A stretch of 64,000 bases of DNA from Achatina immaculata (taxonomy: Eukaryota; Mollusca; Gastropoda; Stylommatophora; Achatinidae), in assembly GCA_009760885.1 (NCBI GenBank), contig CM019707.1:34146645-34210644 (forward strand). Direction: 5' to 3'. Below, in pieces: positions 21,006-31,434 of this stretch. Positions within the stretch are counted from its first letter, which is position 1. Each line of letters opens with the position of its first letter. The translations under genes were made by a program, and so were the position numbers. The notes under the pieces were generated by a model. The model was not told the origin of the DNA. It did not search any database and saw only the letters and a list, made by a program, of their open reading frames with translations.

Positions 21006-22518
21006 TTGCAGGAGAATGTCAAAACTAAGCCGTAATTCGTCACAGCATTAGCGCCAGCCACTGAACAAAGAGAGGTATAAATAGAGAACTGAAAAGAATC
21101 ATTTTTTCGCTTTGTATTCACCTTTATTGATTCCTTGTTTTGACAAAGGTCTCTCCTAGCAAAGGGAGATTGTACTGGAGCATTTCGTCACAAGTTAATG
21201 TTTAACAAATCATTACTGCTACACTCTGCCTCAAACAGTTACTGCAGGCATTCGCGTTTATATTGAAATGGATAATGGTTACCGCTCAGCTAATTTCATG
21301 GGAACTTTATCACTTCTGTTGTTACAAACTGGAAGAAAAAAAAATAGTAAATAGTAAATGAAAGACCAGCTTCGGAAAACCGAACAAAGCACCAAGAAAG
21401 AGAAACATCACCTCAGTGTAGCATCTGAAATATGAAATTATTTCTGGGGGAAAGTAGCAAAACTTTTGACCAGAAGAAAGTTAAAGATAAACGAGCTACA
21501 CAACATTCTAAAAGTGGCTGGTTGATATTTACCAGTCAGTTCTTTAAGTCCTAGCTATATCCGTGTATTTATGGCTCAGTTTCAGTCAGTTATGCCCCTT
21601 GCGGAACTTGGCCTCCCTAACAGCTCTCCTGTAGGCCCCTCGGTTGTAAGCAAGATGCCCTGCTGCTGAAGCATCAATTTGCAGATCATCAACAATGTCT
21701 TGCAGCCATCGTCCCCTTGATCTTCCTCTCTTTCTTTTTCCTGTTATGTATCCATCCAAAACTGTTTTCTCTAAACTTTCTTGACGTTTAATGTGTCCAA
21801 AATATTAAAGTATTCTAGACGGATTATCTAGAAACGAAACGCAGGACATTCACACAGGCAGACTTCCAGAATTCAGGTGGAGGTACACAGATGACGTCAC
21901 CGGAGTCACCAGTCTGGTGAAAAAAGTTAAAGGTAAAGGTAATCCTGTCATGCCTTAGAGGTACATAGGGAATCTGATGAAGAATAAGACCAACTCGGCC
22001 AGTCCGCACGTCAAACTTAGATCTGAAATTTCCGACAAGTCTGTCATGTTTTCATACATGAAACTATGTATTGGCACGGACGGTATTTCCATTTCTGCGT
22101 TCTTCTTTATACTTCCTCCGGTCCTTAAACTTCAAGGACACCATCCCATACTCCCACCTCCTCCGTCTTCTCCGTCTATGCCAGAATGGCTCAGACTTCA
22201 CGGGCCAGTCTCATAAATTACGGGCATTCTTCTATCCTGAAAGAAAGTTCCTTGGTAAGCCTTCAAACGAGACCAGAAAGTGAGCCGGCAAGAAGCTTTC
22301 ATGAGAAAACTTTGTCAACGACATCAAGGGCCCAGAGAAATTAGCGTTCCATTTTCATCCTCATGGCCAGACTGGTTAAGACAATTCTCTACCGCCATCT
22401 ACCGCTGCTACATTTGGAACCCGATACTCGAGACATCTTTTCTAAAGCTGGACTATTAACCTACTTGCGAGAGCCAGGCCTGAAAGATTTTCTCGCCCAC
22501 AATCATGTCAGAAGAGAT
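21006..22518. repeat. Tandem segmental duplication, second copy
   Basis: Repeats 19,489-21,005, including the LINE-b fragment (21,582-21,817) and the SINE scrap (21,922-21,977). It diverges from the first copy at its 3' edge near CAGAAGAGATCACAGTTTTC versus CAGAAGATCACAGTTTGCAG. The short identity TTGCAG/TTTTCAG at the junction would suit microhomology or slippage. Confidence 0.93.
21582..21817 (-). mobile_element. LINE-b 3' fragment (second copy)
   Basis: Same as 20,065-20,300, copied by the segmental duplication rather than by retrotransposition. Confidence 0.8.
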
Positions 22519-22786
22519 CACAGTTTTCAGAACAAGAAAGTACAATCGCCCTCGCTATGTCACTTACTTGTGGTCTTCTTCTTTCAAAGAAGGAGAATAA
22601 GAAGAAACAAGAAGAAGAAGCAGAAGAAGAAGAAAGATTTGTATTGTAGTTTCCGTGAATACGTTCCTGTTCCTGTTTAAAGCAAAAACTGAATTAGAGA
22701 TCTATTTTCAATTAACGTGAATGGAGTAGAAGGACTGGCATCTGGAGAGGAAGATAAGCTAATAGAAATATCCACAGATGGTTCTT
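22519..22786. other. Unassigned, with a GAA-rich purine tract
   Basis: A degenerate AAGAAGAAG tract runs from 22,585 to 22,636. The rest shows no recognised feature. Confidence 0.5.
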
Positions 22787-22978
22787 TGAACCACATGAAA
22801 TACATATTTAATGTACTGTGAACCACATGAAATAAATATTTGAGGTACTTTGAACAACATGAAATAAATATTTGATGTACTTTGAACCACATTAAATAAA
22901 TATTTGATGTACTTTGAACCACATGAAATAAATATTTGATGTACTTTGAACCACATGAAATAGATATCTGATGCGCTC
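22787..22978. repeat. 32-bp minisatellite, about 6 copies
   Basis: The unit is TTGAACCACATGAAATAAAT followed by ATTTGATGTACT, with point variants (CATTAAAT, GAGGTACT). Minus-strand frames across it (His/Val/Phe/Lys repeats) are artefacts. Confidence 0.93.
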
Positions 22979-22984
22979 CAGAAT

Positions 22985-24218
22985 TTTATATCTTGAGTCA
23001 ACTCGTGGAGGTCCCTACAGTCACTTATTTGTTCTTGTACTTGTACAATCTCCCTGTACCTGAGAGCTGGTGTTCTTTGCAGCCGATGCTGTAGAGATGT
23101 TGAGGCACAACATCGTATCGGCCTGGGAGCGGGGTATGGCAGCTGCTTTTTCAGTCCCAGAGTACAGCTAAAAAAGCAGGGGGGTGTGCAATGCATCTTT
23201 GTCAGACTCCACCACCATGGGGACTATAGAGATCCCTGCCTCGTTAGCCAGGCTATACCTGTTGCTGTGGGTAACAAGAAGAGGTGGGACATGATCTCGG
23301 CCAGCTATGGTTCACTAACCATGACGCTGACATATCAGCTATGGGTTGCTAACCCTGATGTTAACATATCAGCTGTGGGTTGCTAACTCTGAAGATAACA
23401 TATCAGCTATAGTTTGCTAACCCTGATGCTAACATATCAGCTATGGTTCACTAACACTGATGCTAACATATCAGCTATGGTTCACTAACCCTGATGCTAA
23501 AATATCAGCTATGAGTTGCTAACCCTGATGCTAACATATCAGCTATGGTTCACTAACACTGATGCTAACATATCAGCTATGGGTTACTAACCCTGATGCT
23601 AAAATATCAGCTATGGTTCACTAACCCTGATGCTAACATATCAGCTATGGTTCACTAACCCTGATGCTAACATATCAGCTATAGGTTGCTAACCCTGATG
23701 CTAACATATCAGCTATGGGTCGCTGATTGCCTCATCGGACAATCGTCTTCATCCCGTTCGCTACAATCAAAGATATTTAAAAAGAGCCTCGTGATAAAGA
23801 AAGGTTTGAGAACCGCCGAAGAAATGTGCTTCTTGGCCTGATCTTTCTAAGAACATGAAAGGTCGTACTCTGTCCTGAAGGGGGGAGAAGACGCTGTCAC
23901 ACAAGGCAATCAGCGACCCACAGCCGATACGCTAGGGTTATCGGACCATAGCTGACCAAGACCCTGTCCCACCTCTCCGTTGGTACCCCCATTAACAGGC
24001 ATAGCCTGAGTAACGAAGCAGGGATCGCCATAGTCCGCATGGTGGTGGAGTCTGCCAAAGAAGCACTACACATCCCCTGCTTTTTAGCTGTACTCTGGGA
24101 CTGAAAAAGAAGTTGCCATAACCCGCTCCCACGCCGATACGATGCTGTACTTCAACACCTTCACAGCATCGGCTGCAGAGAACAACAGCTCGCAGTTACA
24201 GGGAGTTCCTACGTGACA
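22985..24218. mobile_element. Fold-back element with long imperfect inverted arms
   Basis: The left arm (22,985-23,320) and right arm (about 23,930-24,218) are imperfect reverse complements. Matching pairs include CAGCTAAAAAAGCAGGGG with CCCCTGCTTTTTAGCTG, CGATGCTGTAGAGATGTTGA with TCAACACCTTCACAGCATCG, and CTCCACCACCATGGGGACTA with TAGTCCGCATGGTGGTGGAG. Symmetry continues inwards: GGGTCGCTGATTGCC at about 23,717 pairs with GGCAATCAGCGACCC at about 23,904. I find no transposase. It could be a fold-back type DNA element or a snap-back duplication of an interspersed repeat. The left arm contains an expanded minisatellite. Confidence 0.8.
23312..23726. repeat. 34-bp minisatellite, about 12 copies, inside the left fold-back arm
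   Basis: The unit is ATATCAGCTATGGTTCACTA plus ACCCTGATGCTAAC, with GGTTGCTAAC variants. The matching place in the right arm holds only about one related unit (reverse of CAGCTATGGTCCGATAACCC), so the array grew in one arm only. Confidence 0.92.
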
Positions 24219-24329
24219 GGACAAGACTAGTTATGAAACCTAGGGTTGTGAAGGATAATGTGACCTTAAGAGAGGTGCCTTAAAACATAACATAACATTT
24301 GAAGGTACACCTAGGAAAATATTTTAAAA

Positions 24330-25282
24330 GGGAAGTCACTAAGTAACTCGCAAATGCCTGTTACAAAAAATAAATAAATAAATGCGACAGTAATTTGAAA
24401 ATTTTAAATTTTTGAACCTACATTATTCTCCTATTTCTCAACGTAATCGCCACCAACATTGATACATTTGTCCCATCGTGTAATCAGTGACGCAGTACCC
24501 ATGGCGTAAAAATTGGGAGTTCGATTTCTGAACCATTTTTTTACTTCTGTTTCCACCTCTCCGTCACTCGAGAATCTTCTCTCGCCAAGGTGGTTTTTCA
24601 ATGGACCAAACAGGTGAAAATCACGTGGAGCTAAGTCAGGACTATAGGGTGGATGTTCAAGAACTTACCAATCCAACTGGTTAGTTTTCTCTTGGGTTAA
24701 CCGAGCCGTATGTGGTCTGGCATTGTCATGAAGGAGAAGCACACCTCTAGTCAGCAGACCAGGACGTTTTCTTCGAATTGCATCCCGTAGCATCGACAGA
24801 ACTTCACAGTATGATACAGAATTCACACTGTCACCATACTCTTGGAACTTGGTTAACAAACACTCCTTGATAATCACAGAACACTGTCAACATAACCTTC
24901 CCCACAGAACAGAACGGCCAAGTCGGACTTTGTCAACAATTTCGGTGCGTCCCTGATAAAATTATTTTACCTATTTATAGACCGCTTTACGTGAGAAACA
25001 CTTTTCAGCATAAATTGTAATCATTTCCTTATGAATGTCTTCAACTGAATGTCCTTTAGCCCACAAAAATCGTGCTACACTTCTCTGTTCTTCTTTGGTA
25101 CACACTAACAGTTGGGTAGCCATTTTGTTATTGCTTTGCGCATGCGCAGGTAACTCCCAACGCCCCCTACATACAACTAATAAAAAGTTGGATGATGGTA
25201 GTATCTCAGGATATATTTAAATACTACCTGATAAACGCCACTGATAAAATATTTCAATTTGCGAGTTACTTAGTGACTTCCC
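24330..25282 (-). mobile_element. mariner transposon, internally deleted, perfect 26-bp TIRs
   Basis: The termini 24,330-24,355 and 25,257-25,282 are exact reverse complements (GGGAAGTCACTAAGTAACTC and 6 more bases). At 953 bp it is shorter than the usual 1.3 kb. On the minus strand the N-terminal frame starts at about 25,124 with MATQLLVCTKEEQRSVARFL and runs to a stop near 24,975. A deletion then removes the rest of the DNA-binding domain and the first catalytic Asp. The second and third Asp motifs remain: HDNARPHTA (24,705-24,731) and YSPDLAPRDFHLFGPLK (about 24,600-24,648), spaced as in the D,D34D mariner group. It cannot make transposase but could be moved in trans. I see no clear TA target duplication. 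Confidence 0.9.
24665..24877 (-). pseudogene. mariner transposase fragment with second catalytic Asp
   Basis: A 70-codon frame ending at TNQLDW and a stop. It carries the conserved LLHDNARPHTA block around the second catalytic residue of the mariner DDE/D domain. The third Asp block follows in the same frame after the stop (W then stop, then FLNIHPIVLT in the near frame), so the catalytic core is broken by at least one point mutation. It lies inside the TIR-bounded element. Confidence 0.85.
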
Positions 25283-25431
25283 CTCGTTTATTATACAATA
25301 TAAACATCAACAGGAAATATTGAAGACTGATTCAGATATTCCATCCTGAGATGTGATAATGGTTATTTAATTTTGTTAAATAAATTATTTATCACTCTGA
25401 ACTCTTGTAATTCTTTTCATTACTAACCATT

Positions 25432-25630
25432 CTTCTTCTTCTTCGTTCGCTTCTACCATCAAGATCGCCCCGTGATCCTACTGAATTTACTCCTGTGGTT
25501 CACGCGATAGCCTCATTTAGGATTGGAGGCTCAGAGCATTGTGCGGCTTGGGCCTGTATTCTCAGTGGGTCACAGAAGCGGGATTGCGTGACACTGTGGT
25601 TTTCGTTGCACCAGTTTAGTCTAGAGTTGA
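25432..25630 (-). mobile_element. Repeat A, 3' fragment, minus strand
   Basis: Begins on the plus strand with CTTCTTCTTCTTCGTTCGCT, the reverse of the repeat A tail (GAAGCGAACGAAGAAG). It continues through CCCGTGATCCTACTGAATTT and GCGGGATTGCGTGACACTGT, matching 48,955-49,200. About 200 bp of 3' sequence only, with a small internal difference (CACGCGATAGCCTCATTTAG) from the longer copies. Confidence 0.82.
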
Positions 25631-26640
25631 ACTTTCTCACTAACCATTCTTCTAATTTTGCCTTATGTATTTATGATACTCACTGATCGCGCTAGGATTT
25701 TGTGACACCGTTACAATTATATCTGTCTTTCACTCTGCCTGAAATACTTTCCGAAATACTGGTTCTCTCACTACAAGATTCGATGCTTTATACTTTTTTT
25801 CTGTTTAAAATTAAAACACTTTACAAACACCAGAGAAAACACACTTTACAAACACCAGAGGAAAGTAAATGTTCATGCGAAATTTATTTCTTACTTCATT
25901 CGCGGCGCAATTTAATCTTTACAAAATGCTCGCATGCTGAACCAGATAAAGTAGTATCTTACGTTGTCACCTGAAACATTTTAAATTATCACATTAGATA
26001 AAGTTGTATCTTACATTGTCACCTGAAACATTTTAAATTATCACATTAGATAAAGTAGTATATCCAATGCCACTGAAAACACTAATATCTGTCAGACTGA
26101 CATTTGATGCATAATTTCCTGCTCTAAAATTATGCTCTGTTGTACTAACTGCAACATGTAATGCTGTTGAAATGTTATGTTCACACATTGGATACTGTTT
26201 CTGCTTGTCTCAAGATATATGATCTTCTCTTTTGTTACTAGTTAATACTAACTTTACTTCACTTACAGTCGAGATTTTACACTTTCAGCTACAGGCCAGC
26301 TCAGTCTTTTTCTACGTCTGTTTAAGTACTCGCTTCACAGACTTACTGTCCCAGGAACGATCATTCTCTCAGTGACAAATAGCAGCATAGTAGCAGCAAT
26401 GTTAAGTTATGAAGACTTTATTGGTGCACGGGGTGACGATGATCTATGTTACGAGTATTACACTGGCATTATTTACTGTCAAAAAAAAAAAAAGAAACCT
26501 ATAACTACTGATGACTCAGTTTTACCCATAATTTTGTTATTCTTTAGCTTTTTAAATTGAATGAATAAAATTTTCAAATTCCACACAATAGTACCTAAGG
26601 GTTTAAACTCTCATTTGGCAGCTTCTTGCATCTGTGTAAC
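25631..26640. other. Unassigned AT-rich sequence with two short tandem repeats
   Basis: A 25-bp unit (ACACTTTACAAACACCAGAG) is present twice at about 25,815-25,865. A 52-bp unit starting AGATAAAGTAGTATCTTACG is present twice plus a partial third at about 25,947-26,060. No gene recognised. Confidence 0.7.
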
Positions 26641-26649
26641 GAGAATTTG

Positions 26650-27662
26650 TTAGTCCCAGGGGTTCTCAAGTCAATATGGCGTGTGGTCATCGCTTGCATC
26701 GATCAGCGACTGGCATCTCCTGGGCATAGATGCGATCAGATGTCTGATGTGCGCCTGTGGGATGGCTGCTGACTCTTCCTGGAGTGCCTGCCACAGATCA
26801 CGACGATTGGCTGAAGAAATGTTTCGGCGACAAACACGTCTTTGCACATAGGTGCTCGATCGGATTCATGTCTGGAGACAGGGATGGCCAGGGAAGGGTG
26901 AGAATGTTGTTGGCAGTCAGGAACTGTGTGGTGAACCATGCAGAATGGGGGTCTGGCGTTGTCCTGTTGAACACAGACCTTTGTGCAGACAAAAATGGAA
27001 GGACATGGGATCGAAGAATTTCACTGACGTATCGTTGCGCATTCAAGCCTCCTTCAATCTGCACCAATGGACTCCTTCCGTTGAAACTGATCATTTCCGG
27101 CGGAGCTTCATCAATGCAATTTTAGGCAAAACGTTCATTTGGCATACGGTAGACACTTCTCCGCATATCATGGCGGTGCAACAAAAAGGAAGATTCGTCA
27201 CTAAACCAGACACGTCTCTACTGATTGTCAGTTGCCCAGGGCCGATGCTGGTTGGCCCAAACAAGTCGATTTTGGCGATGGCGTCTCGTTAATTCAGGAC
27301 CTCGGTGGGGTCGTCCTGGCACCAGCCCAGCTTCATGCAGTCTATTCCGGACAGTTTGATCACACACACGACGTCCTGCAAGCAATGACCGGGCACTTGA
27401 GGAAGCTGTTGTAAATTTGTTCCTGAGGTTATGAACCAGAATAAAGCGATTATCAGCTGCTGTTGTCACCGTGGGTCGTCCACTGCGGTGCCGGTCTTCA
27501 ACTGAGACAGTGGCTTGGAAAAGGAGCCAAAGTCGACTGATGGCATTCGGCTACAAGTTTAAATGCCTGGTAACCTGATTTTGACTTTCGCCTGCAGGCG
27601 ACCAATAGCAATGTTTCGTAAAGTTTGCGACAGACGCGCCATAATTGTCTGCTTGAAAATTA
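26650..27662 (-). pseudogene. Tc1-like transposase, decayed
   Basis: Read on the minus strand. Near 27,655 there is MARLSQTLRNIAIGRLQAK, a start resembling Tc1-family N-termini. Then comes a DNA-binding region with RRVCDQTVRNRLHEAGLVPG and HRGPELTRRHRQNRLVWANQ (27,218-27,469). The first catalytic Asp is in VWFSDESSF (about 27,187-27,213). The second is in QQDNARP (about 26,945-26,965), readable only after a frame change because an extra C disrupts it. The third acidic site is in LPWPSLSPDMNPIEHL (about 26,846-26,895), as in the D,D34E Tc1 group. At least three frameshifts or stops make it non-functional. I could not identify its terminal inverted repeats. Confidence 0.88.
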
Positions 27663-28735
27663 ACTGAATTTGTTTGTGTAACCTCATCCTTTTATAGGGT
27701 TTCATTTGCGTGGAAGTTTGCTGTGCTCACCACAAAAATCACGACTTTTCTATAAACGCAACGTGAGTTATGGTAAAAAAAAAATGCGTGATTAGCAAGG
27801 GCAGCTACTGCGTTCTAACTATACACGAGAATAGCAAAATTCAAGCTAAATCATGGACCTGATATCTTGGTGACAATTTTTGATTTGGTTTAAGTACCCG
27901 GGAACAAAATTTTTGTCATAACATATAAAAAATGAAGCTTATATAAGCTGCGCGTGTCTTTTTTTTTTTTGTGGACAGTATACATTTCAAGAAGACATGA
28001 CAAAAACAACATAGAATAAGTTCCAAGCGGCTACTGACGTCCACAGACTTCGTCGCCAACAGAACTTCTACTACATTTCTATTCTACTAATCAACCACAT
28101 TACACAGCTACATATTTTCACAGACAGTCTAACTTACGAACTTCCCTATACGAAACTCAAACTCCAACAATTTCTAAATCATCCGATTTCTCTCTCACGA
28201 CTTTTCTTTCTCATAAGTTATACGTGCACCATGCCCGGCACGAGATATGTAAGAATCCGCCTTAAAGGAGAACAAATCTAAGTAGAAAGCTATTGATTTC
28301 TATGGGACCTAACTCTTTTTGTCTCAGCTTTCAAATTCCATGATGAGTTGTCTGACTTTCATTCTATAAATATATATTTTATTAAACAGAGTCAAAACTG
28401 ATCGATTCTCCTCCATACATATTGAGCATGGTTAATATATTGTTGGCCTGACTATCCCTCAACCGGTTTCGCTCGTTGCTTCTTAACTAAGTTGTTTGAT
28501 AATATAAACCGGTTACGGTAACAGACGAACTCCAAAAGTTTCGGTTTTTCTCGTTTTTAATCCGTAATTTAGCGATAACTGGCGGTTAACCCGAGCACTG
28601 TATACGGTAATTAGTCTCACTTCATATTTGTGAACTTGTACTTAGACTGCGAACTGCTATGACCAGCCAAGCAATTTCTCTGTCTTCAGTTCTCTCATTA
28701 CTGTCTCAGTATTTACATTTTATTTCCTTTATATA
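27663..28735. other. Unassigned AT-rich sequence
   Basis: About 1.07 kb with no recognised gene, element or tandem repeat, apart from short poly-A and poly-T runs. It is one of the few stretches that could be ordinary intergenic DNA. Confidence 0.5.
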
Positions 28736-28740
28736 TCCAG

Positions 28741-28985
28741 TTTACCGAGATTGTGCAGCGGTTAGTGCTCGAGCCTACGGATCAGACGGTCCCTGGTTCC
28801 ATTTCGCGTTCGGGTGGAACTTTTTTTTTATCGGAACCACTGGTACGGGGGCCAAACCTGCATAAAGAAATGGGGCACTGAGGGTTTCCCTGGGAAAACA
28901 AAGAGCAGTGAGGACAGCTGCTGGCATCCCTACCTCAAACGCTGTATTGGCCTTGAAATGTTAAGGCACTAACATTTCACACCTC
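28741..28985 (+). mobile_element. tRNA-derived SINE, different subfamily
   Basis: A tRNA-like head has A box TTGTGCAGCGGTTAGTGCTC (from 28,751) and a degenerate B box GGTTCCATTTC (28,795-28,805). A T run follows (28,821-28,829), then a body ending GTTAAGGCACTAACATTTCA. The body differs from the 2,561 and 15,254 SINEs. Confidence 0.65.
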
Positions 28986-29756
28986 GCTACACCATGCAAA
29001 TTCTACAGAACGTAGATTTTATCTACATGCATCATTTTTTTTTACAAATTTTTGTGGTTTTTTTTCTTTTTTTGTCTGAGAGGAAAAAAACTGATGTAGA
29101 TCTGTAATGTCTTCACCGTAATGCACGAAATAAATGGCCACTGATATTTCTGAAGGCATATTCCGTGCTACAGTGTATACTGGTGAGACTGGCTTCAGAC
29201 TAGGGAACCGCATGCTGAAACATCTGTACGATATCGCCCAGCATGCTTCGAAACCAGTCCCGAATTATTTCAGTGGCCCCAACCACAGAGGCAAATCTCA
29301 TTTTCTGGTAACAGAAACAGTGTCACGCAGATGACACAAGCCGTCTAGCGCTTGACAACCGCTAAATTCAGGATTATGGGACGCTAGAACCACGCTGTTT
29401 GAACTCGTTATTCAGCTACCTCTAATATTCTTCTCTTTAACAATCATAATCCCTCTCTAATAAGCTCCACTCCCTTCTCACTTGTTTCACATAGTTCAGA
29501 ACCTCCTCACAGCATCACATAACAACCCCTCTACCTCAACTATAATCATCTATTTCACCTTCTCCTGGCTAGGTTAACATTGTGTCACTCTCTCTCCCCT
29601 ACACGTCGATATGTAGACACTTGACAGTGGAAATAAGCCTCATCATAATCAAATGCCTTGCTGCCATGCTTCTTGCAGATTTCTGTCCTTCATGTTTTTC
29701 ATCAGCTCAATTGGAGACACTTTCTTGCGGCGCAGCGTTAGACTTCCGTGATGTTT
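28986..29756. other. Unassigned sequence
   Basis: No recognised gene or element in this 770-bp stretch. Short frames at 29,019-29,334 and 29,582-29,782 lack known domains. Confidence 0.5.
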
Positions 29757-30305
29757 TGTCTGTTGGCTTAGACTGTCCATGATTTTTGTCTGTTGGCTTA
29801 GACTGTCCATGATGTTTTGTCTGTTGGCTTAGACTGTCCATGATTTTTGTCTGTTGGCTTAGACTGTCCATGATTTTTGTCTGTTGGCTTAGACTGTCCA
29901 TGATTTTTGTCTGTTGGCTTAGACTGTCCATGATGTTTGTCTGTTGGCTTAGACTGTCCATGATTTTTGTCTTTTGGCTTAGACTGTCCACGATTTTTGT
30001 CTTTTGGCTTAGACTGTCCATGATTTTTGTCTTCTGGCTTAGACTGTTCACGATTTTTGTCTGTTGGCTTAGACTGTTCATGATTTTTGTCTGTTGGCTT
30101 AGACTGTCCATGATGTTTGTCTGTTGGCTTAGACTGTTCATGATTTTAGTCTGTTGGCTTAGACTGTTCATGATTTTTGTCTGTTGGCTTAGACCGTAAA
30201 TGATTTGTGTCTGTTGGCTTAAACTGTCCATGATTTTGTCTTTTGGCTTAGACTTCCGTGATTTTTGTTTCTTGGCTTAGACTGTGCATAATTTTTGTCT
30301 CTTGG
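29748..30305. repeat. 30-bp minisatellite, about 18 copies, open on both strands
   Basis: The unit is TTTTTGTCTGTTGGCTTAGA plus CTGTCCATGA, with variants in CTGTTGG/CTTTTGG/CTTCTGG and TCCATGA/TTCATGA. Ten codons per unit keep frames open: minus-strand 30,231-29,707 repeats MDSLSQQTKI, and plus-strand 29,840-30,199 repeats FVCWLRLSMI. The array resumes for about one unit at 31,405-31,434 beyond repeat A. Confidence 0.94.
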
Positions 30306-31398
30306 TCTGGTTCTAAGGACTGTTATAGCCGGGGTGGGGTGGGGGATGCGCTCTCCACCCCAATTAAATTTCTCCAAGGCTTATGTCTCAAATAGCCTCT
30401 GACAGTCCAAGTCCAGCTCCTGGCCTTCTCGTGGCGGAAATGTTCAAACTGACAGGAGAAGGGGCGAAGGCGAATATCTGGCGCCTGAAAACAAGACACT
30501 TCGGGCAGATGAGAGTCTCGTTTGATAGCTCATCTAGGAGAAGGAAAACTCCAAAAACCCGCTGCTGGAGAGATTCTTCAGCTGCCGTGCATGGGGTGAA
30601 CCCCTCCCGGGTAATGAAGAACAATGCGATTAGAGTTACCGCGCGGCGTCGTGATGGAAAAGATTACGTGAAGTAGCCAGTAGTCTGTCGGTCAAGGCTA
30701 CTCATATCACAGCACCTCTGCTCTAGAGGCCGGCCACGTCCGATATACACCCAAGCTGGTGAAATATGCCTAAATCGGCTTAACCTAGGAGTGAAACTTG
30801 ATGACTAATCATATCACGGTACCTCCGCTCTAGAGGTCGGTCACGTCCTAAACATGCCAATACTTGGATAATACGCATAAACCGGCTCAACCCAAGGGTG
30901 AAACTTACTAGTGGCGAGGATTCGTCCCCCTGGACAAAAGCTCCGTCCTTGTCACAACTAGGAAAGATAGCGGCCACGACCACAAAATGCTGAAGTCGGA
31001 GACACTGGACCAGTGCAGTCTAGATAGGCAACCACCTCTCACCTGGCGGGGATGTATGTGTATCCTAACCACGCTGAGGTTTTCCGGTGAGAAAGTCCAA
31101 CACTGGACTAGATGGGCAACTACCTCTCAATCGGTGGGGATATACTGATATCTAAAACACGTCGAGGTTTTCCGGTGAGAAAGTCCAACTCTAGATTAAA
31201 CTGGTGCAACGAAAACCACGGTGTCACGGAATCCCTCTTCTACGACCCACCGAGAGTACAGGCCCAAGCCCCGCGATACTCTGAACCTCTTGTGGTCCTC
31301 TCGGGGATCTCCTGTGGGCCTCTCGGGGACCACAGGAGTAAATTCAGCGGAATCAGGGGGCGATCGTGGTGGTAGAAGCGAACGAAGAAGAAGAGGTA
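30306..31398 (+). mobile_element. Repeat A, about 1.1 kb non-autonomous retroposon with (GAA)n tail
   Basis: Interspersed repeat also found at 48,950-49,990 (inverted) and 25,432-25,630 (partial). Landmarks: GACAGGAGAAGGGGCGAAGG, TGCATGGGGTGAACCCCTCC, TCTAGAGGCCGGCCACGTCC, the twice-occurring GAGGTTTTCCGGTGAGAAAG (31,077 and 31,164), and the terminal GTAGAAGCGAACGAAGAAGA. It interrupts the 30-bp array and is flanked by TCTTGG on both sides (30,300-30,305 and 31,399-31,404), a plausible target-site duplication. I see no RT or other protein domain. The tail resembles that of LINE-g, a candidate donor of the machinery. Confidence 0.82.
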
Positions 31399-31434
31399 TC
31401 TTGGCGTTAAACTGTCCATGATTTTTGTCTCTTG

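Noticed and set aside
20307..21028. Frames of 60-79 codons preserved in the 1.5-kb duplication
   Set aside because: Preserved by recent duplication; they overlap SINE and LINE scraps and have no known motifs.
22985..24218. Fold-back region as the inverted ends of a large DNA transposon with transposase
   Set aside because: No transposase-like sequence lies between the arms; the interior is only about 170 bp plus the array.
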